From: Porphyromonadaceae bacterium UBA4259 | GTDB taxonomy: Bacteria; Bacteroidota; Bacteroidia; Bacteroidales; Muribaculaceae | DNA length: 21,819 nt | Direction of reading: 5' to 3' | Assembly: GCA_002396125.1 (NCBI GenBank) | Contig: DGWL01000053.1 | Coordinates: forward strand, 1-21,819 | Shown here: one piece after another, positions 8,079 through 15,703 of the stretch | Position numbering within the stretch: position 1 is the stretch's first letter | How the letters are laid out: every line of letters begins with the position of its first letter | The notes under the pieces: model-generated | Databases searched by the model: none | What the model was told of the DNA's origin: nothing | What the model saw: the letters and a program-made list of their open reading frames with translations, nothing else | Made by a program: the position numbers and the translations under genes

Positions 8079-8086
8079 TATCTTTG
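8079..8086 (+). promoter_or_regulatory. -7 promoter element for the AspT-type transporter
   Basis: TATCTTTG matches TAnnTTTG. I see no good TTTG at the -33 position, so this is a weaker match than others in the window. Transcription from about 8093 would give a leader of about 78 bases, which contains a GC-rich inverted repeat (ACCGCC at 8107-8112 with GGCGGT at 8124-8129). Confidence 0.5.
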
Positions 8087-8170
8087 CAGTCAAGAAATCA
8101 TTATTTACCGCCTGCCATGTGCCGGCGGTGTGACAACTATTGAAAAAACGAACAAGCAAGAACAATTGTA

Positions 8171-9847
8171 ATGAACTGGTTAACTGAAATATTCACTGGC
8201 ACAGGTGTTGCACATTCTATTTTTATTTACGCAATAGTGATTGCCCTGGGTGTAATCCTTGGCAAGATTAAAGTGTATGGTGTGTCGCTCGGCACTACGT
8301 TTGTCCTCTTTGTGGGCATCCTAGCCGGCCACCTGGGGCTGGGAGTTGACCCTAGCATCCTCAAGTTCATTCAGGAATTTGGACTCATCTTGTTCATCTT
8401 CTCGATTGGTCTGCAAGTGGGACCATCGTTCTTCTCATCGTTCAAGCAGGGAGGACTTGTGCTCAACGCGCTAGCGATAGGCATTATCGCGCTCAACATC
8501 GCCATAGCATTGGGAATATACTTCGGTGTGGGCGATGTGACGATAACCGACATGGTGGGCATCCTCTCGGGTGCCGTGACCAACACCCCGGGACTGGGTG
8601 CCGCGCAGCAAACCGTAATCGAGACTATGGGCAACGACGCTGTAGCGCTCAACGAGTCGATGTCGATGGGCTATGCCGCAGCCTATCCTCTAGGTGTGGT
8701 GGGAATCATCCTCTCAATGATTGTTCTCAAAATCATCTTCAAGATTGGTGTTGACAAGGAGGCTAAAGAGATTGAGGACGACAATGCCAACTCACAACTC
8801 AAGCCACACATTGTCACCTACAAAGTGACTAATAAGCTTATCATTGGCACCACAATCCAGCATCTGCACCAAATTATTGACCACAACTTTGTCATCTCAC
8901 GCATCCGCAAGGGCGATGGACACGTGCACATCCCCGTGAGCGACACTCTCATTGAGGAAGGCGACCTGTTGCTGGTGGTAATGAGCCAGCAAGACGAGGA
9001 AATATTTGACGCAGTGCTCGGTCCTCACGAGCAGATGGACTGGAAGGGAGACCCCGACCCTGTAACCTCACGACGCATTGTGGTGACCAAGAGTGAACTC
9101 TCGGGACGAAAACTGGGCTCGTTGCGACTGCGCATGGGCTACAAGCTCAACGTCACCCGCGTTAACCGTGCAGGACTTGACTTGCTCGCCAATCCCAACC
9201 TGGCGCTGCAAGTGGGTGACCGCCTCACCGTGGTAGGAAACATCAACGACATCAATCGCCTTGCCGACAAGCTTGGCAACTCGATGAAGCGACTCGACCA
9301 GCCCAACATGTTCACCATGTTCCTGGGCATCTTCCTGGGCATCTTGCTCGGCAGCATTCCACTGGCTTTGCCCGGCATGAGCGTGCCCATGAAATTAGGC
9401 TTGGCAGGCGGCCCACTCATCGTGGCTATTCTAATTGGCCGCTACGGCCACAACATCAAGCTTGTGACATACACCAGCAGTAGCGCCAACTTGCTACTGC
9501 GCGAGCTTGGCATATGCCTCTTCCTTGCCAGCGTGGGAATTGCCGCCGGTGGAAACTTTGCCGAGACCGTGTTCAACGCTCAGGGAGCGCGCTGGGTGCT
9601 CTATGGCTTCCTCATCACGTTCCTGCCATTGCTCATCATCACCCTCATCGCTCGTGGCAAGTTCCGCCTCAACTACTGCACCATCATGGGACTAGTGGCT
9701 GGAGCCACAACCGATCCTCCAGCATTGGCCTATGCCAACAAGACTGCCGGCAACGATGCCCCATCGGTAGCTTACAGTACCGTTTACCCGCTCACCATGT
9801 TCCTGCGAGTAATAACGGCCCAGATTATCATCCTCACCTTAGCGTGA
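8171..9847 (+). CDS. AspT/YidE/YbjL-family membrane transporter with two TrkA-C domains
   Basis: A 558-residue inner-membrane protein with the family's symmetrical layout: about five hydrophobic segments (residues 15-190), a cytoplasmic middle with two TrkA_C-like (RCK_C) ligand-binding domains (about 210-285 and 300-372, each ending in EEGDLLLVV or QVGDRLTVV type strands), then a second set of about five membrane segments (375-558). Each half carries a GxxxGAxTxxPxLxxA-like motif (SGAVTNTPGLGAAQQT and VAGATTDPPALAYAN), the signature of the AspT antiporter duplication. Characterised AspT exchanges aspartate for alanine; the substrate of the YidE branch is not firmly known, so I do not assign one. 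It has its own promoter and is followed by marC-like at a 34-base gap. Confidence 0.9.
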   Translation: MNWLTEIFTGTGVAHSIFIYAIVIALGVILGKIKVYGVSLGTTFVLFVGILAGHLGLGVDPSILKFIQEFGLILFIFSIGLQVGPSFFSSFKQGGLVLNALAIGIIALNIAIALGIYFGVGDVTITDMVGILSGAVTNTPGLGAAQQTVIETMGNDAVALNESMSMGYAAAYPLGVVGIILSMIVLKIIFKIGVDKEAKEIEDDNANSQLKPHIVTYKVTNKLIIGTTIQHLHQIIDHNFVISRIRKGDGHVHIPVSDTLIEEGDLLLVVMSQQDEEIFDAVLGPHEQMDWKGDPDPVTSRRIVVTKSELSGRKLGSLRLRMGYKLNVTRVNRAGLDLLANPNLALQVGDRLTVVGNINDINRLADKLGNSMKRLDQPNMFTMFLGIFLGILLGSIPLALPGMSVPMKLGLAGGPLIVAILIGRYGHNIKLVTYTSSSANLLLRELGICLFLASVGIAAGGNFAETVFNAQGARWVLYGFLITFLPLLIITLIARGKFRLNYCTIMGLVAGATTDPPALAYANKTAGNDAPSVAYSTVYPLTMFLRVITAQIIILTLA

Positions 9848-9881
9848 AATACTTTTTTACGCGAAAAACACATATTAAAAC

Positions 9882-10460
9882 ATGGGAACCATCAACTTCA
9901 CACAAATATTGAGTTCGGCGCTGGTGCTTCTCAGTATCATCGACATTGTGGGCTCGGTGCCCATCATTTTGCAACTAAGGGCCAAAGGCCGCGAGGTCAA
10001 CGCTCTCAAGGCCACTCTCTACTCTGCCATCGTCATGGTGGGATTCTACTATGGCGGTTTCTGGATTCTTGATATATTCAACTGCAACATCCAGTCGTTT
10101 GCCGCCGCTGGCGGTTTCTTGATGTTCCTCATGGCGCTTGAGATGATTCTCGACGTGGAGATTTTCAAGAACAATGCCCCATCGGGCGGTGCCACTATCG
10201 TGCCGATGGTGTTTCCTCTCATCGCCGGTGCCGGAGTGCTCACAACTCTCATCTCGCTCAAGGCTATGTATGACGACATAAACATTCTCATTGGCCTGGC
10301 AATCAACATGGTGTGGGTTTATGTGGTAATACGTGCTACCGACAAGGTGCAACGCCTGCTGGGCGAAGGAGGTATCTTCTTCCTGCGCAAGTTCTTTGGC
10401 ATCATCTTGCTGGCAATGTCGGTAAAAATGATGACCGAGAACATCGTCAAACTATTTTAG
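9882..10460 (+). CDS. MarC-family integral membrane protein
   Basis: A 192-residue protein with about six hydrophobic helices, matching the usual size and pattern of the MarC/YchE/YhgN family (Pfam PF01914). Recognisable segments are SIIDIVGSVPIILQL near the N-terminus, AAGGFLMFLMALEMI in the middle and IVPMVFPLIAGAGVLTTLISL around 106-126, the most conserved region of the family. MarC was once linked to multiple antibiotic resistance, a role later disproved, and the transported substrate is unknown. The start ATG lies 34 bases after the AspT-type transporter on the same strand with no terminator visible, so cotranscription is likely. Confidence 0.9.
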   Translation: MGTINFTQILSSALVLLSIIDIVGSVPIILQLRAKGREVNALKATLYSAIVMVGFYYGGFWILDIFNCNIQSFAAAGGFLMFLMALEMILDVEIFKNNAPSGGATIVPMVFPLIAGAGVLTTLISLKAMYDDINILIGLAINMVWVYVVIRATDKVQRLLGEGGIFFLRKFFGIILLAMSVKMMTENIVKLF

Positions 10461-10503
10461 TCCATGCAAAAACTATTTTGGTTTATAACCCATAAGTAAG
10501 CCC

Positions 10504-10540
10504 AACTGATAACTGATAACTGATAATCACAACTGATAAC
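10504..10540 (+). repeat. Heptamer repeat before the LUD gene
   Basis: Three perfect tandem copies of aactgat, a variant unit, then one more copy and a half copy. The array ends five bases before the ATG at 10545. It is the same heptamer as at 5482-5513. Confidence 0.75.
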
Positions 10541-10544
10541 TCTC

Positions 10545-11183
10545 ATGACACCTACCGAAACACGCAACCAACTACTGGCGACAAAACTTATCAAGAACCT
10601 TCAGCGACGCCACATCGAGGCGTTCTATTGCCCCACCGCACAGCAGGCAGTGGAACAAGTGCAACAACTCATTACCGACGGCAGCAGCGTCACTTGGGGT
10701 GGTTCGATGACAATTCGCGACATGGGATTGCCACAAGCCCTGAAGGAGCGTGGCTCCCTCGAAGTGCTTGACCGCGACGTGGTGGAAAGTGCCGAAGAAA
10801 AACAAAACATGTATCTGCGGGCTTTCACTGCCGATGTTTATCTCTCGAGTGCCAACGCCCTGAGCGAGGACGGCGTAATTGTAAACATCGACGGCAACGG
10901 CAACCGTGTGGCTGCCATCACTTGGGGACCAAAGATGGTGATATTTGTCATAGGTCTTAACAAGGTGGCTTCGACAGTCGAGGCTGCCATAGCGCGAGCA
11001 CGCTCAACCGCATCGCCCATCAACGCCCAGCGCTTCAACATCAACACACCATGCAGCATCGACGGCACTTGCCACAACTGCAATTCTCCCGAGAGCATCT
11101 GCAGCTACATTCACTTGCTGCGCAATAGCCGCAATGCCGGCCGCCACAAGGTGGTGCTTGTGGGCGAGAACCTGGGATACTAG
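10545..11183 (+). CDS. LUD-domain (LutC/YkgG-like, DUF162) protein
   Basis: A 212-residue protein of the lactate-utilisation LUD family. Visible features are the early NLQRRHIEAFYC strand region, the VTWGGSMTIRDMGL loop (about 49-62), the ALSEDGVIVNIDGNGNRVAA segment shared by LutC and LutB N-terminal domains, and a C-terminal cysteine cluster (CSIDGTCHNC then SPESIC). In LutABC operons such proteins help oxidise L-lactate to pyruvate. Here there is no lutA or lutB neighbour, so this is one of the stand-alone family members, for which a direct role in lactate metabolism is unproven. The TonB-C-like gene starts 18 bases after its stop and is probably cotranscribed. Confidence 0.85.
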   Translation: MTPTETRNQLLATKLIKNLQRRHIEAFYCPTAQQAVEQVQQLITDGSSVTWGGSMTIRDMGLPQALKERGSLEVLDRDVVESAEEKQNMYLRAFTADVYLSSANALSEDGVIVNIDGNGNRVAAITWGPKMVIFVIGLNKVASTVEAAIARARSTASPINAQRFNINTPCSIDGTCHNCNSPESICSYIHLLRNSRNAGRHKVVLVGENLGY

Positions 11184-11201
11184 AAAGCCGCCTGAAAGCA
11201 C

Positions 11202-11687
11202 ATGGAACAAAGAAAGCATTCACTCCGCATTCTAAAAGCCGTGGCAACCACATGCATGGCATTAGTGCTGGGCGGCAGCATCATGTTGCCTGCTACCGCA
11301 GCCACATTCTCGGCACCACACGATGAGGCGACAGCACTCGATAGCACCTACATTTTCACAGCCCCCGACGTTGCAGCACAATTTCCCGGGGGCGATGAAG
11401 CACTTGACCAATACATTGCCAGCCACATCACTACCGTAATCCCCGACTCTATACTTGCCCCTATCAAGCAACTTGGGGGCAAAATTCACGCCCGCTGCAT
11501 TGTGCGTTGCGTTATCGAGACCGACGGCAGCGTGACCGGAGCCACCATTGAGCGCACAACCTCCTCGCTACTCTTCGACAACGAGGCCCTGCGCGTGGTG
11601 AGCACCCTACCCTCTTTCATCCCCGCCAAAGTATATGGTCGTCCAGTGCGTGCCTTCATGCTTATTCCTGTCACCTTCGACTATTAG
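11202..11687 (+). CDS. Secreted TonB C-terminal-like protein
   Basis: A 161-residue protein with a basic N-terminus (MEQRKHSLRILK) and a hydrophobic export segment (about 15-33) ending in a plausible signal-peptidase site near ATAATFSA. The rest is one TonB_C-type domain: FPGGDEALDQYIASH, a CIVRCVIETDGSVTGATIERT strand pair and ALRVVSTLPSFIPAKVYGRPVRAF. Bacteroidetes have many such proteins called 'energy transducer TonB'. This one lacks the long Pro-rich linker of true TonB, so coupling to an outer-membrane receptor is uncertain and a periplasmic binding or scaffolding role is equally possible. Confidence 0.8.
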   Translation: MEQRKHSLRILKAVATTCMALVLGGSIMLPATAATFSAPHDEATALDSTYIFTAPDVAAQFPGGDEALDQYIASHITTVIPDSILAPIKQLGGKIHARCIVRCVIETDGSVTGATIERTTSSLLFDNEALRVVSTLPSFIPAKVYGRPVRAFMLIPVTFDY

Positions 11688-11719
11688 AATACTACACACT
11701 CTGTCCCCCCCAAAAAACA

Positions 11720-11760
11720 GTGCGACATTCCATGTGAGTGCCGCACCATTTTTTATTTTA
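11720..11760. terminator. Bidirectional terminator between convergent genes
   Basis: GTGCGACA (11720-11727) pairs with TGCCGCAC (11739-11746) with one mismatch and an 11-base loop. A T-rich tract follows on the + strand (ATTTTTTATTTT) and an A-run precedes it, giving a T-run for the - strand. It lies between the TonB-C-like gene and the convergent aminopeptidase gene. Confidence 0.65.
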
Positions 11761-11775
11761 TCAGACTTATACCTT

Positions 11776-13176
11776 TCAACCTTGCGCCATAAATTCTTCC
11801 ACATCCTTAGGATGATAAGGAATGATGTCCTTACCCAGGAAGCGGCAGCCGTCGACAGTGATGAGCACGTCATCCTCAAGACGGATTCCTCCAAAGTCTT
11901 TATAGGTCTCCAGCATGTCGAAGTTGAGGAACTCGGCGCAATGTCCTTTAGCACGCCACTCGTCGATGAGAGCAGGAATGAAGTATATGCCGGGCTCATC
12001 GGTTACAACAAACCCCTCTTGCAGGCGGCGGCCCATGCGCAACGCATTGGTGCCAAACTGGTCGAGACGTGGACGGGTCTCCTCGTCGAAGCCCACATAG
12101 ATTTGCCCCAGGCCTTCCATGTCGTGAACATCCATGCCCATCATGTGACCAAGGCCGTGAGGAAGGAACATGGCGTGAGCACCGGCAGCAACGGCCTCGT
12201 CAACGTCACCCTTCATCAAGCCAAGCTCCTTGAGGCGCTCGGTCATGAGACGGCACACAGCCATGTGAACATCAAAGTATTTCACGCCGGGCTTGGCAAC
12301 GCCAAGCACCATGTCGTGGCATTCCTCTACAATGCTATAGATGTCGAGCTGTCGCTGGGTAAACTTGCCGTTAACCGGCATTGTGCGGGTGTTGTCACTG
12401 CAGTAATGCTCAATGGTCTCGGCACCGCAGTCACACAACACCAGGCGTCCGGCCTCAAGCGGTGACATCGACGGACTGCCGTGCATGATTTCGCCATGCT
12501 GCGAGAAGATGGTGCCAAAGCTCACCTGAGCGCCATAACTTTGCGCCACGCCGTTGATTTGTCCGCCAATGTATTTCTCGGTAATACCGGGCTTTATTAG
12601 CCGCATAGCGGTGGTGTGCATCTTGTAGCCAATCACACTTGCGCGCTCCAGCTCCTCAATTTCGAGCGGTGTCTTCACCGAGCGCATTTTCACAACAGCC
12701 ATGATGAGTTCGAGCGAAGCGGCCTCTTTTTGCTTGCTGGGGTGAATGCCCAGCAGGTCCATGATTTGAATCATGGTGTCATGACGGTAAGGTGGCAGGA
12801 AATGTACCTTGCGGCCCTTGGCAACAGCCTCATCAACTATCACCTTGAGTTGTGCCATTGGAGCCGATTGTGCCACACCCACTTGCGCTGCCATGTGGGC
12901 TACACTGTCGACCGAGCCATACCACACGATGTCCTCAATGTCGATATCGTCGCCAATGAGCGTTTCACAGCCGCTCTCCACGTCAATCACGCCCACCAGT
13001 CCATCACGCTTTTGTCCAAAGTAGTAAAGGAACGAAGAGTCTTGACGGAAGGGGTAATAAGCGTTGTTAGGATAATTATTGGGTGCTTCATTGTTGCCAA
13101 AGAGCACAATCACACCGTCGTTCACAAGCTTCTTGAGCTCTTCACGACGCGCCACATAAACTTCTTTGTTAAACAT
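11776..13176 (-). CDS. pepP: Xaa-Pro aminopeptidase (M24B, aminopeptidase P)
   Basis: A 466-residue cytoplasmic metalloprotease that removes N-terminal residues preceding proline. The N-terminal half is the aminopeptidase P N-domain (FGNNEAPNNYPNNAYYPFRQDSSFLYYFG). The C-terminal half is the pita-bread fold, with all five metal ligands in place: D249 (LCDCGAE), D261 (YCSDNTRT), H344 (HGLGHMMG), E394 (TDEPGIY) and E434 (IRLEDDV), corresponding to the two-Mn site of E. coli PepP. The length matches the family. It stands alone on the - strand with its own promoter at 13243-13274 and shares a bidirectional terminator with the TonB-C-like gene. Prolidase (PepQ) is an alternative, but the N-domain favours aminopeptidase P. 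Confidence 0.93.
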   Translation of the reverse strand: MFNKEVYVARREELKKLVNDGVIVLFGNNEAPNNYPNNAYYPFRQDSSFLYYFGQKRDGLVGVIDVESGCETLIGDDIDIEDIVWYGSVDSVAHMAAQVGVAQSAPMAQLKVIVDEAVAKGRKVHFLPPYRHDTMIQIMDLLGIHPSKQKEAASLELIMAVVKMRSVKTPLEIEELERASVIGYKMHTTAMRLIKPGITEKYIGGQINGVAQSYGAQVSFGTIFSQHGEIMHGSPSMSPLEAGRLVLCDCGAETIEHYCSDNTRTMPVNGKFTQRQLDIYSIVEECHDMVLGVAKPGVKYFDVHMAVCRLMTERLKELGLMKGDVDEAVAAGAHAMFLPHGLGHMMGMDVHDMEGLGQIYVGFDEETRPRLDQFGTNALRMGRRLQEGFVVTDEPGIYFIPALIDEWRAKGHCAEFLNFDMLETYKDFGGIRLEDDVLITVDGCRFLGKDIIPYHPKDVEEFMAQG

Positions 13177-13242
13177 ATTTCTTGGTGTGTAAATTATTGT
13201 TGGTAATTAGTTTCTTACTAGTCTCGTTTTTTATTAAACGCT

Positions 13243-13274
13243 CAAAGTTAGCAATTAATTGCGAATTGTGCAAA
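13243..13274 (-). promoter_or_regulatory. Promoter of the aminopeptidase P gene
   Basis: Read on the - strand, TTTG (13274-13271) and TAACTTTG (13250-13243) are separated by 20 bases, an exact match to the Bacteroidetes consensus. Transcription would start near 13236, about 60 bases before the ATG. Confidence 0.8.
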
Positions 13275-13359
13275 TCACAAAGCGCCAAGCGTCAACCCCA
13301 AGACCCATTTTACTTAATATTTATAACCGTTCACTGAATACCGGTTAAAACAAAGCAAT

Positions 13360-13405
13360 AAAAACCAATCAAGAGGAAGAGCAGTTTTCCTCTTGATTGG
13401 TTTTT
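13360..13405 (-). terminator. Terminator of the deoxynucleoside kinase operon
   Basis: A perfect 19-bp inverted repeat (13360-13378 with 13387-13405) with an 8-base loop begins 38 bases beyond the stop of the second kinase. The outer part of each arm is A5 or T5, so it works as an intrinsic terminator on the - strand and possibly on both strands. Confidence 0.88.
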
Positions 13406-13442
13406 GTAACATTTTCACTACAATAATGAGAGATGCAGCAAC

Positions 13443-14066
13443 TCACACTATCGGGAATAAGCCATAGAGCAAGCCGTCGATGCGCTTCACCACTTGGTTG
13501 AAATCCTCGGGGTTTTCACCAAACTTGCAGTTATCACCGTCGATAACCAGCAGGCGTCCCTCGTAACCTTCAATCCACTCCTCGTAGCGCTTCTCCAAGC
13601 CTTGCAGATAGTCGAGACGCATCGTCTGTTCATATTCGCGTCCTCGCTTTTGGATTTGTGCCACTAGCGTGGAAATGCTTGAGCGGATGTAAATCATCAG
13701 GTCAGGAAGCTTCACCAGCGACATCATCAAGTCGAAGAGGTCCTTATAGTTATCAAAGTCGCGGTCACTCATCATTCCCTGCGCATGCAGGTTGGGAGCA
13801 AAGATGCACGCGTCCTCAAAGATGGTGCGATCCTGAACAATAATCTCATTCTGCTTTTGCGAAATCTCTACTACTTCCTTGAACCTGCGGTTCAAGAAGT
13901 AGATTTGAAGGTTGAACGACCACCGCTCCATGTCGGCATAAAAGTCCTCGAGATAGGGATTGTCGCTTACCGATTCATATCTAGGTTGCCAGCCGTAGTG
14001 ATCGGCAAGCATCCGCGTGAGTGTTGTCTTTCCACAACCTATGTTTCCTGCTATTGCTATGTGCAT
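13443..14066 (-). CDS. Deoxynucleoside kinase (dNK family), downstream copy
   Basis: A 207-residue cytoplasmic kinase of the dNK family (Pfam PF01712), which phosphorylates deoxyadenosine, deoxyguanosine or related nucleosides to monophosphates. The P-loop GNIGCGKTT is at residues 7-15, the catalytic acid and substrate region is RYESVSDNPY, the DRT motif is in IVQDRTIFED, and the lid region has QKRGREYEQTMRLDYL. It is about half or more identical along its whole length to the next gene (14097-14720), has the same length, and lies 30 bases downstream of it, so the two are tandem duplicates in one operon. Which copy prefers which purine cannot be read from the sequence. Confidence 0.9.
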   Translation of the reverse strand: MHIAIAGNIGCGKTTLTRMLADHYGWQPRYESVSDNPYLEDFYADMERWSFNLQIYFLNRRFKEVVEISQKQNEIIVQDRTIFEDACIFAPNLHAQGMMSDRDFDNYKDLFDLMMSLVKLPDLMIYIRSSISTLVAQIQKRGREYEQTMRLDYLQGLEKRYEEWIEGYEGRLLVIDGDNCKFGENPEDFNQVVKRIDGLLYGLFPIV

Positions 14067-14096
14067 AATTCTAAGAGGTATATTATGGTGATTAGT

Positions 14097-14720
14097 TTAT
14101 TCCATTGGAAACAGGCCAAAGAGGAGCCTGTCGATGCGAGAAGTGATGCTCGTGAAGTCGTTGCGGTTGTTCTCAAAGTCGAGGCTATCCTTGTCGACTA
14201 TCATCACTCGCCCCTTGTAGTGCTCGGTGATAAACTCCTCGTAGCGGCGATTGAGGTTCTCCAAGTATTCCAGCTGCATCGTTTGCTCATAGTCACGGCC
14301 GCGCTTCTGGATGTTGCCCACCAAGTGTGCCACCGATGCCCTGAGGTAAATCATCAAGTCGGGAAGCTTGATAATCGACAACATTTGCTCAAAGAGTTCC
14401 ATATAGGTGCGAAAGTCACGGTCGCTAAGATGCCCCATAGCCTTGTTGTTGGCCATGAACACATACACACCCTCAAAGATTGAACGGTCCTGAATGATTG
14501 TACCTTGACTTTGCGCAATGGCAAGCATGTCGCGGAATCGCTCCTTGAGGAAATAAACCTCCAGGTTGAACGACCAGCGGTGAATGTCGCGATAATAATC
14601 TTCGAGATAGGGATTGTGGTCAACCGACTCAAACCGCGGCGTCCATCCGTAGTGCTCGGCCAGCAATCGCGTGAGGGTCGACTTTCCTGAACCTATATTT
14701 CCTGCAATGACAATATGCAT
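14097..14720 (-). CDS. Deoxynucleoside kinase (dNK family), upstream copy
   Basis: A 207-residue kinase with P-loop GNIGSGKST (residues 7-15), RFESVDHNPY substrate region, the canonical DRS motif in IIQDRSIFEG, and lid region QKRGRDYEQTMQLEYL. It is transcribed first; the second copy follows after 30 bases. Differences from its partner cluster around the DRS motif and the following helix (GVYVFMANNKAMGHL against DACIFAPNLHAQGMM), the part of the fold that shapes the nucleoside pocket. In Lactobacillus acidophilus, tandem dNK genes encode a deoxyadenosine kinase and a deoxyguanosine kinase that form a heterodimer; the same arrangement here is inference. The AAN/AAC start context has a leader of about 20 bases after the TATATTTG promoter element. 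Confidence 0.9.
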   Translation of the reverse strand: MHIVIAGNIGSGKSTLTRLLAEHYGWTPRFESVDHNPYLEDYYRDIHRWSFNLEVYFLKERFRDMLAIAQSQGTIIQDRSIFEGVYVFMANNKAMGHLSDRDFRTYMELFEQMLSIIKLPDLMIYLRASVAHLVGNIQKRGRDYEQTMQLEYLENLNRRYEEFITEHYKGRVMIVDKDSLDFENNRNDFTSITSRIDRLLFGLFPME

Positions 14721-14745
14721 CAGTTATTTAAATGATTTGTGACTG

Positions 14746-14753
14746 CAAATATA
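14746..14753 (-). promoter_or_regulatory. -7 promoter element of the kinase operon
   Basis: On the - strand this reads TATATTTG, matching TAnnTTTG, 26 bases before the ATG of the first kinase. No clear TTTG is found at -33. Confidence 0.5.
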
Positions 14754-14859
14754 AATAATTTCAGCAACATTTCCTAACTATTTTCCACTCCTTTACACAT
14801 TTTTTTATTAACACATTCATGACGCCACTAAATCTTCAGTTTTGCCCACAGCCAAGCAC

Positions 14860-14891
14860 AAAAAAACCGGGCGCTGTTCAACGTCCGGTTT
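14860..14891 (-). terminator. Terminator of the Cys-rich protein gene
   Basis: AAACCGGGCG (14864-14873) pairs with CGTCCGGTTT (14882-14891) over ten positions with one G-U. On the - strand the stem is followed by a T-run, complementary to A14860-14866. It lies about 20 bases past the stop of the gene at 14913. Confidence 0.8.
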
Positions 14892-14912
14892 AGTCATTAA
14901 GCATCGTGTGCA

Positions 14913-15437
14913 TTATTTGCAGCACTTCTCGCTACCTGGCTTGCACTTCTCCTTGCCGCAGCTGCCGTCCATTTTGCAGGCACCGTCCTTGCAGCAGGGC
15001 GACTTGTGAGCGCACTTGTGACCGGCCATGCCTTTTTCACAAGCCTTCTCGCACTTCTCGGCCTTTTCACATTTCTCGGCCTTTTCACACTTTTCGGCTT
15101 TTTCGCACTTGGCATCCTTCTCGCATTTTTCTTTCTTCACAGCGCCGTCAAGTTTCTTGCCCTCGATTTTCTGCATGTTTCTCATGCCCTTAACGTTGGC
15201 CTTGTTGACTTTCTTAATTTCGCCCTTTTCACAAGCCTTTTCGCATGCTTTTTCACACTTGGCATCCTTGTCGCAAGCTTTAGCCTCCTGAACATTGGCT
15301 TTTGCGTCAATCTTTTGAGCCTTGGCTACCTTCTCAATCTTCTTAGCCTTCTTAACCTTTACTTTAGCCTCAGCGTTAAAACCAGTGGCACCCATTGCGA
15401 GAACTGCCACACACATTAATGCAATTAATTTCTTCAT
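14913..15437 (-). CDS. Secreted Cys/Lys-rich repeat protein, possible metal binder
   Basis: I start it at the second ATG (15437, 174 residues), because MKKLIALMCVAVLAMGATGFNAEA is a textbook signal peptide; the ATG at 15464 would add ten residues before it. The mature part is dominated by Lys, Glu, Ala and Cys. An N-terminal Lys-rich stretch (KVKVKKAKKIEKVAKAQKID) is followed by ACEK repeats, a linker, then tandem KCEKAE repeats, and a Cys-dense tail (CAHKSPCCKDGAC, then GSCGKEKC and KCCK). I count 18 Cys after the signal peptide. No known family is recognised. Such composition could bind metals or form a disulfide-rich periplasmic or surface protein. It has its own promoter and terminator and is monocistronic. 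Confidence 0.75.
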   Translation of the reverse strand: MKKLIALMCVAVLAMGATGFNAEAKVKVKKAKKIEKVAKAQKIDAKANVQEAKACDKDAKCEKACEKACEKGEIKKVNKANVKGMRNMQKIEGKKLDGAVKKEKCEKDAKCEKAEKCEKAEKCEKAEKCEKACEKGMAGHKCAHKSPCCKDGACKMDGSCGKEKCKPGSEKCCK

Positions 15438-15549
15438 CGTTATTGTAATTTTTATTGCGCACATCCACCACTAGAGCGGCATGTGCAGTTAAACATAGAA
15501 AAAATCAAACTCACTGCGGCGATAAACCGCTAATTATCAAATGTCATGG

Positions 15550-15580
15550 CAAAGTTAATTATAAATTTCAAATATGCAAA
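15550..15580 (-). promoter_or_regulatory. Promoter of the Cys-rich protein gene
   Basis: On the - strand TTTG (15580-15577) and TAACTTTG (15557-15550) are 19 bases apart, an exact match to the consensus. The predicted leader is about 105 bases, longer than for other genes here. Confidence 0.75.
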
Positions 15581-15604
15581 ATCCTAGGTGGAATTATCTC
15601 ATTT

Positions 15605-15636
15605 TTTGCATTTTTAAACTATTGGTTATAACTTAG
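15605..15636 (+). promoter_or_regulatory. Possible promoter of the amylase gene
   Basis: TTTG (15605-15608) and TAACTTAG (15629-15636) are 20 bases apart; the second box has one mismatch to TAnnTTTG. The leader would be about 60 bases. Confidence 0.45.
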
Positions 15637-15703
15637 CATCGTTTTAAAGCAATTTCATCAATCAAAATGCTAAAACAACACACTTAATCTCAGTATAAAA
15701 AAC

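Noticed and set aside
11635..12465. 276-codon + strand open frame opposite aminopeptidase P
   Set aside because: It overlaps the antisense of a gene with all five metal ligands in place, and its sequence has no family features and starts inside the TonB-C-like gene.
15006..15419. + strand Phe/Leu-rich open frame opposite the Cys/Lys-rich gene
   Set aside because: Its hydrophobic low-complexity sequence is the mirror of Lys/Glu/Ala codons; the - strand frame has a signal peptide, promoter and terminator.
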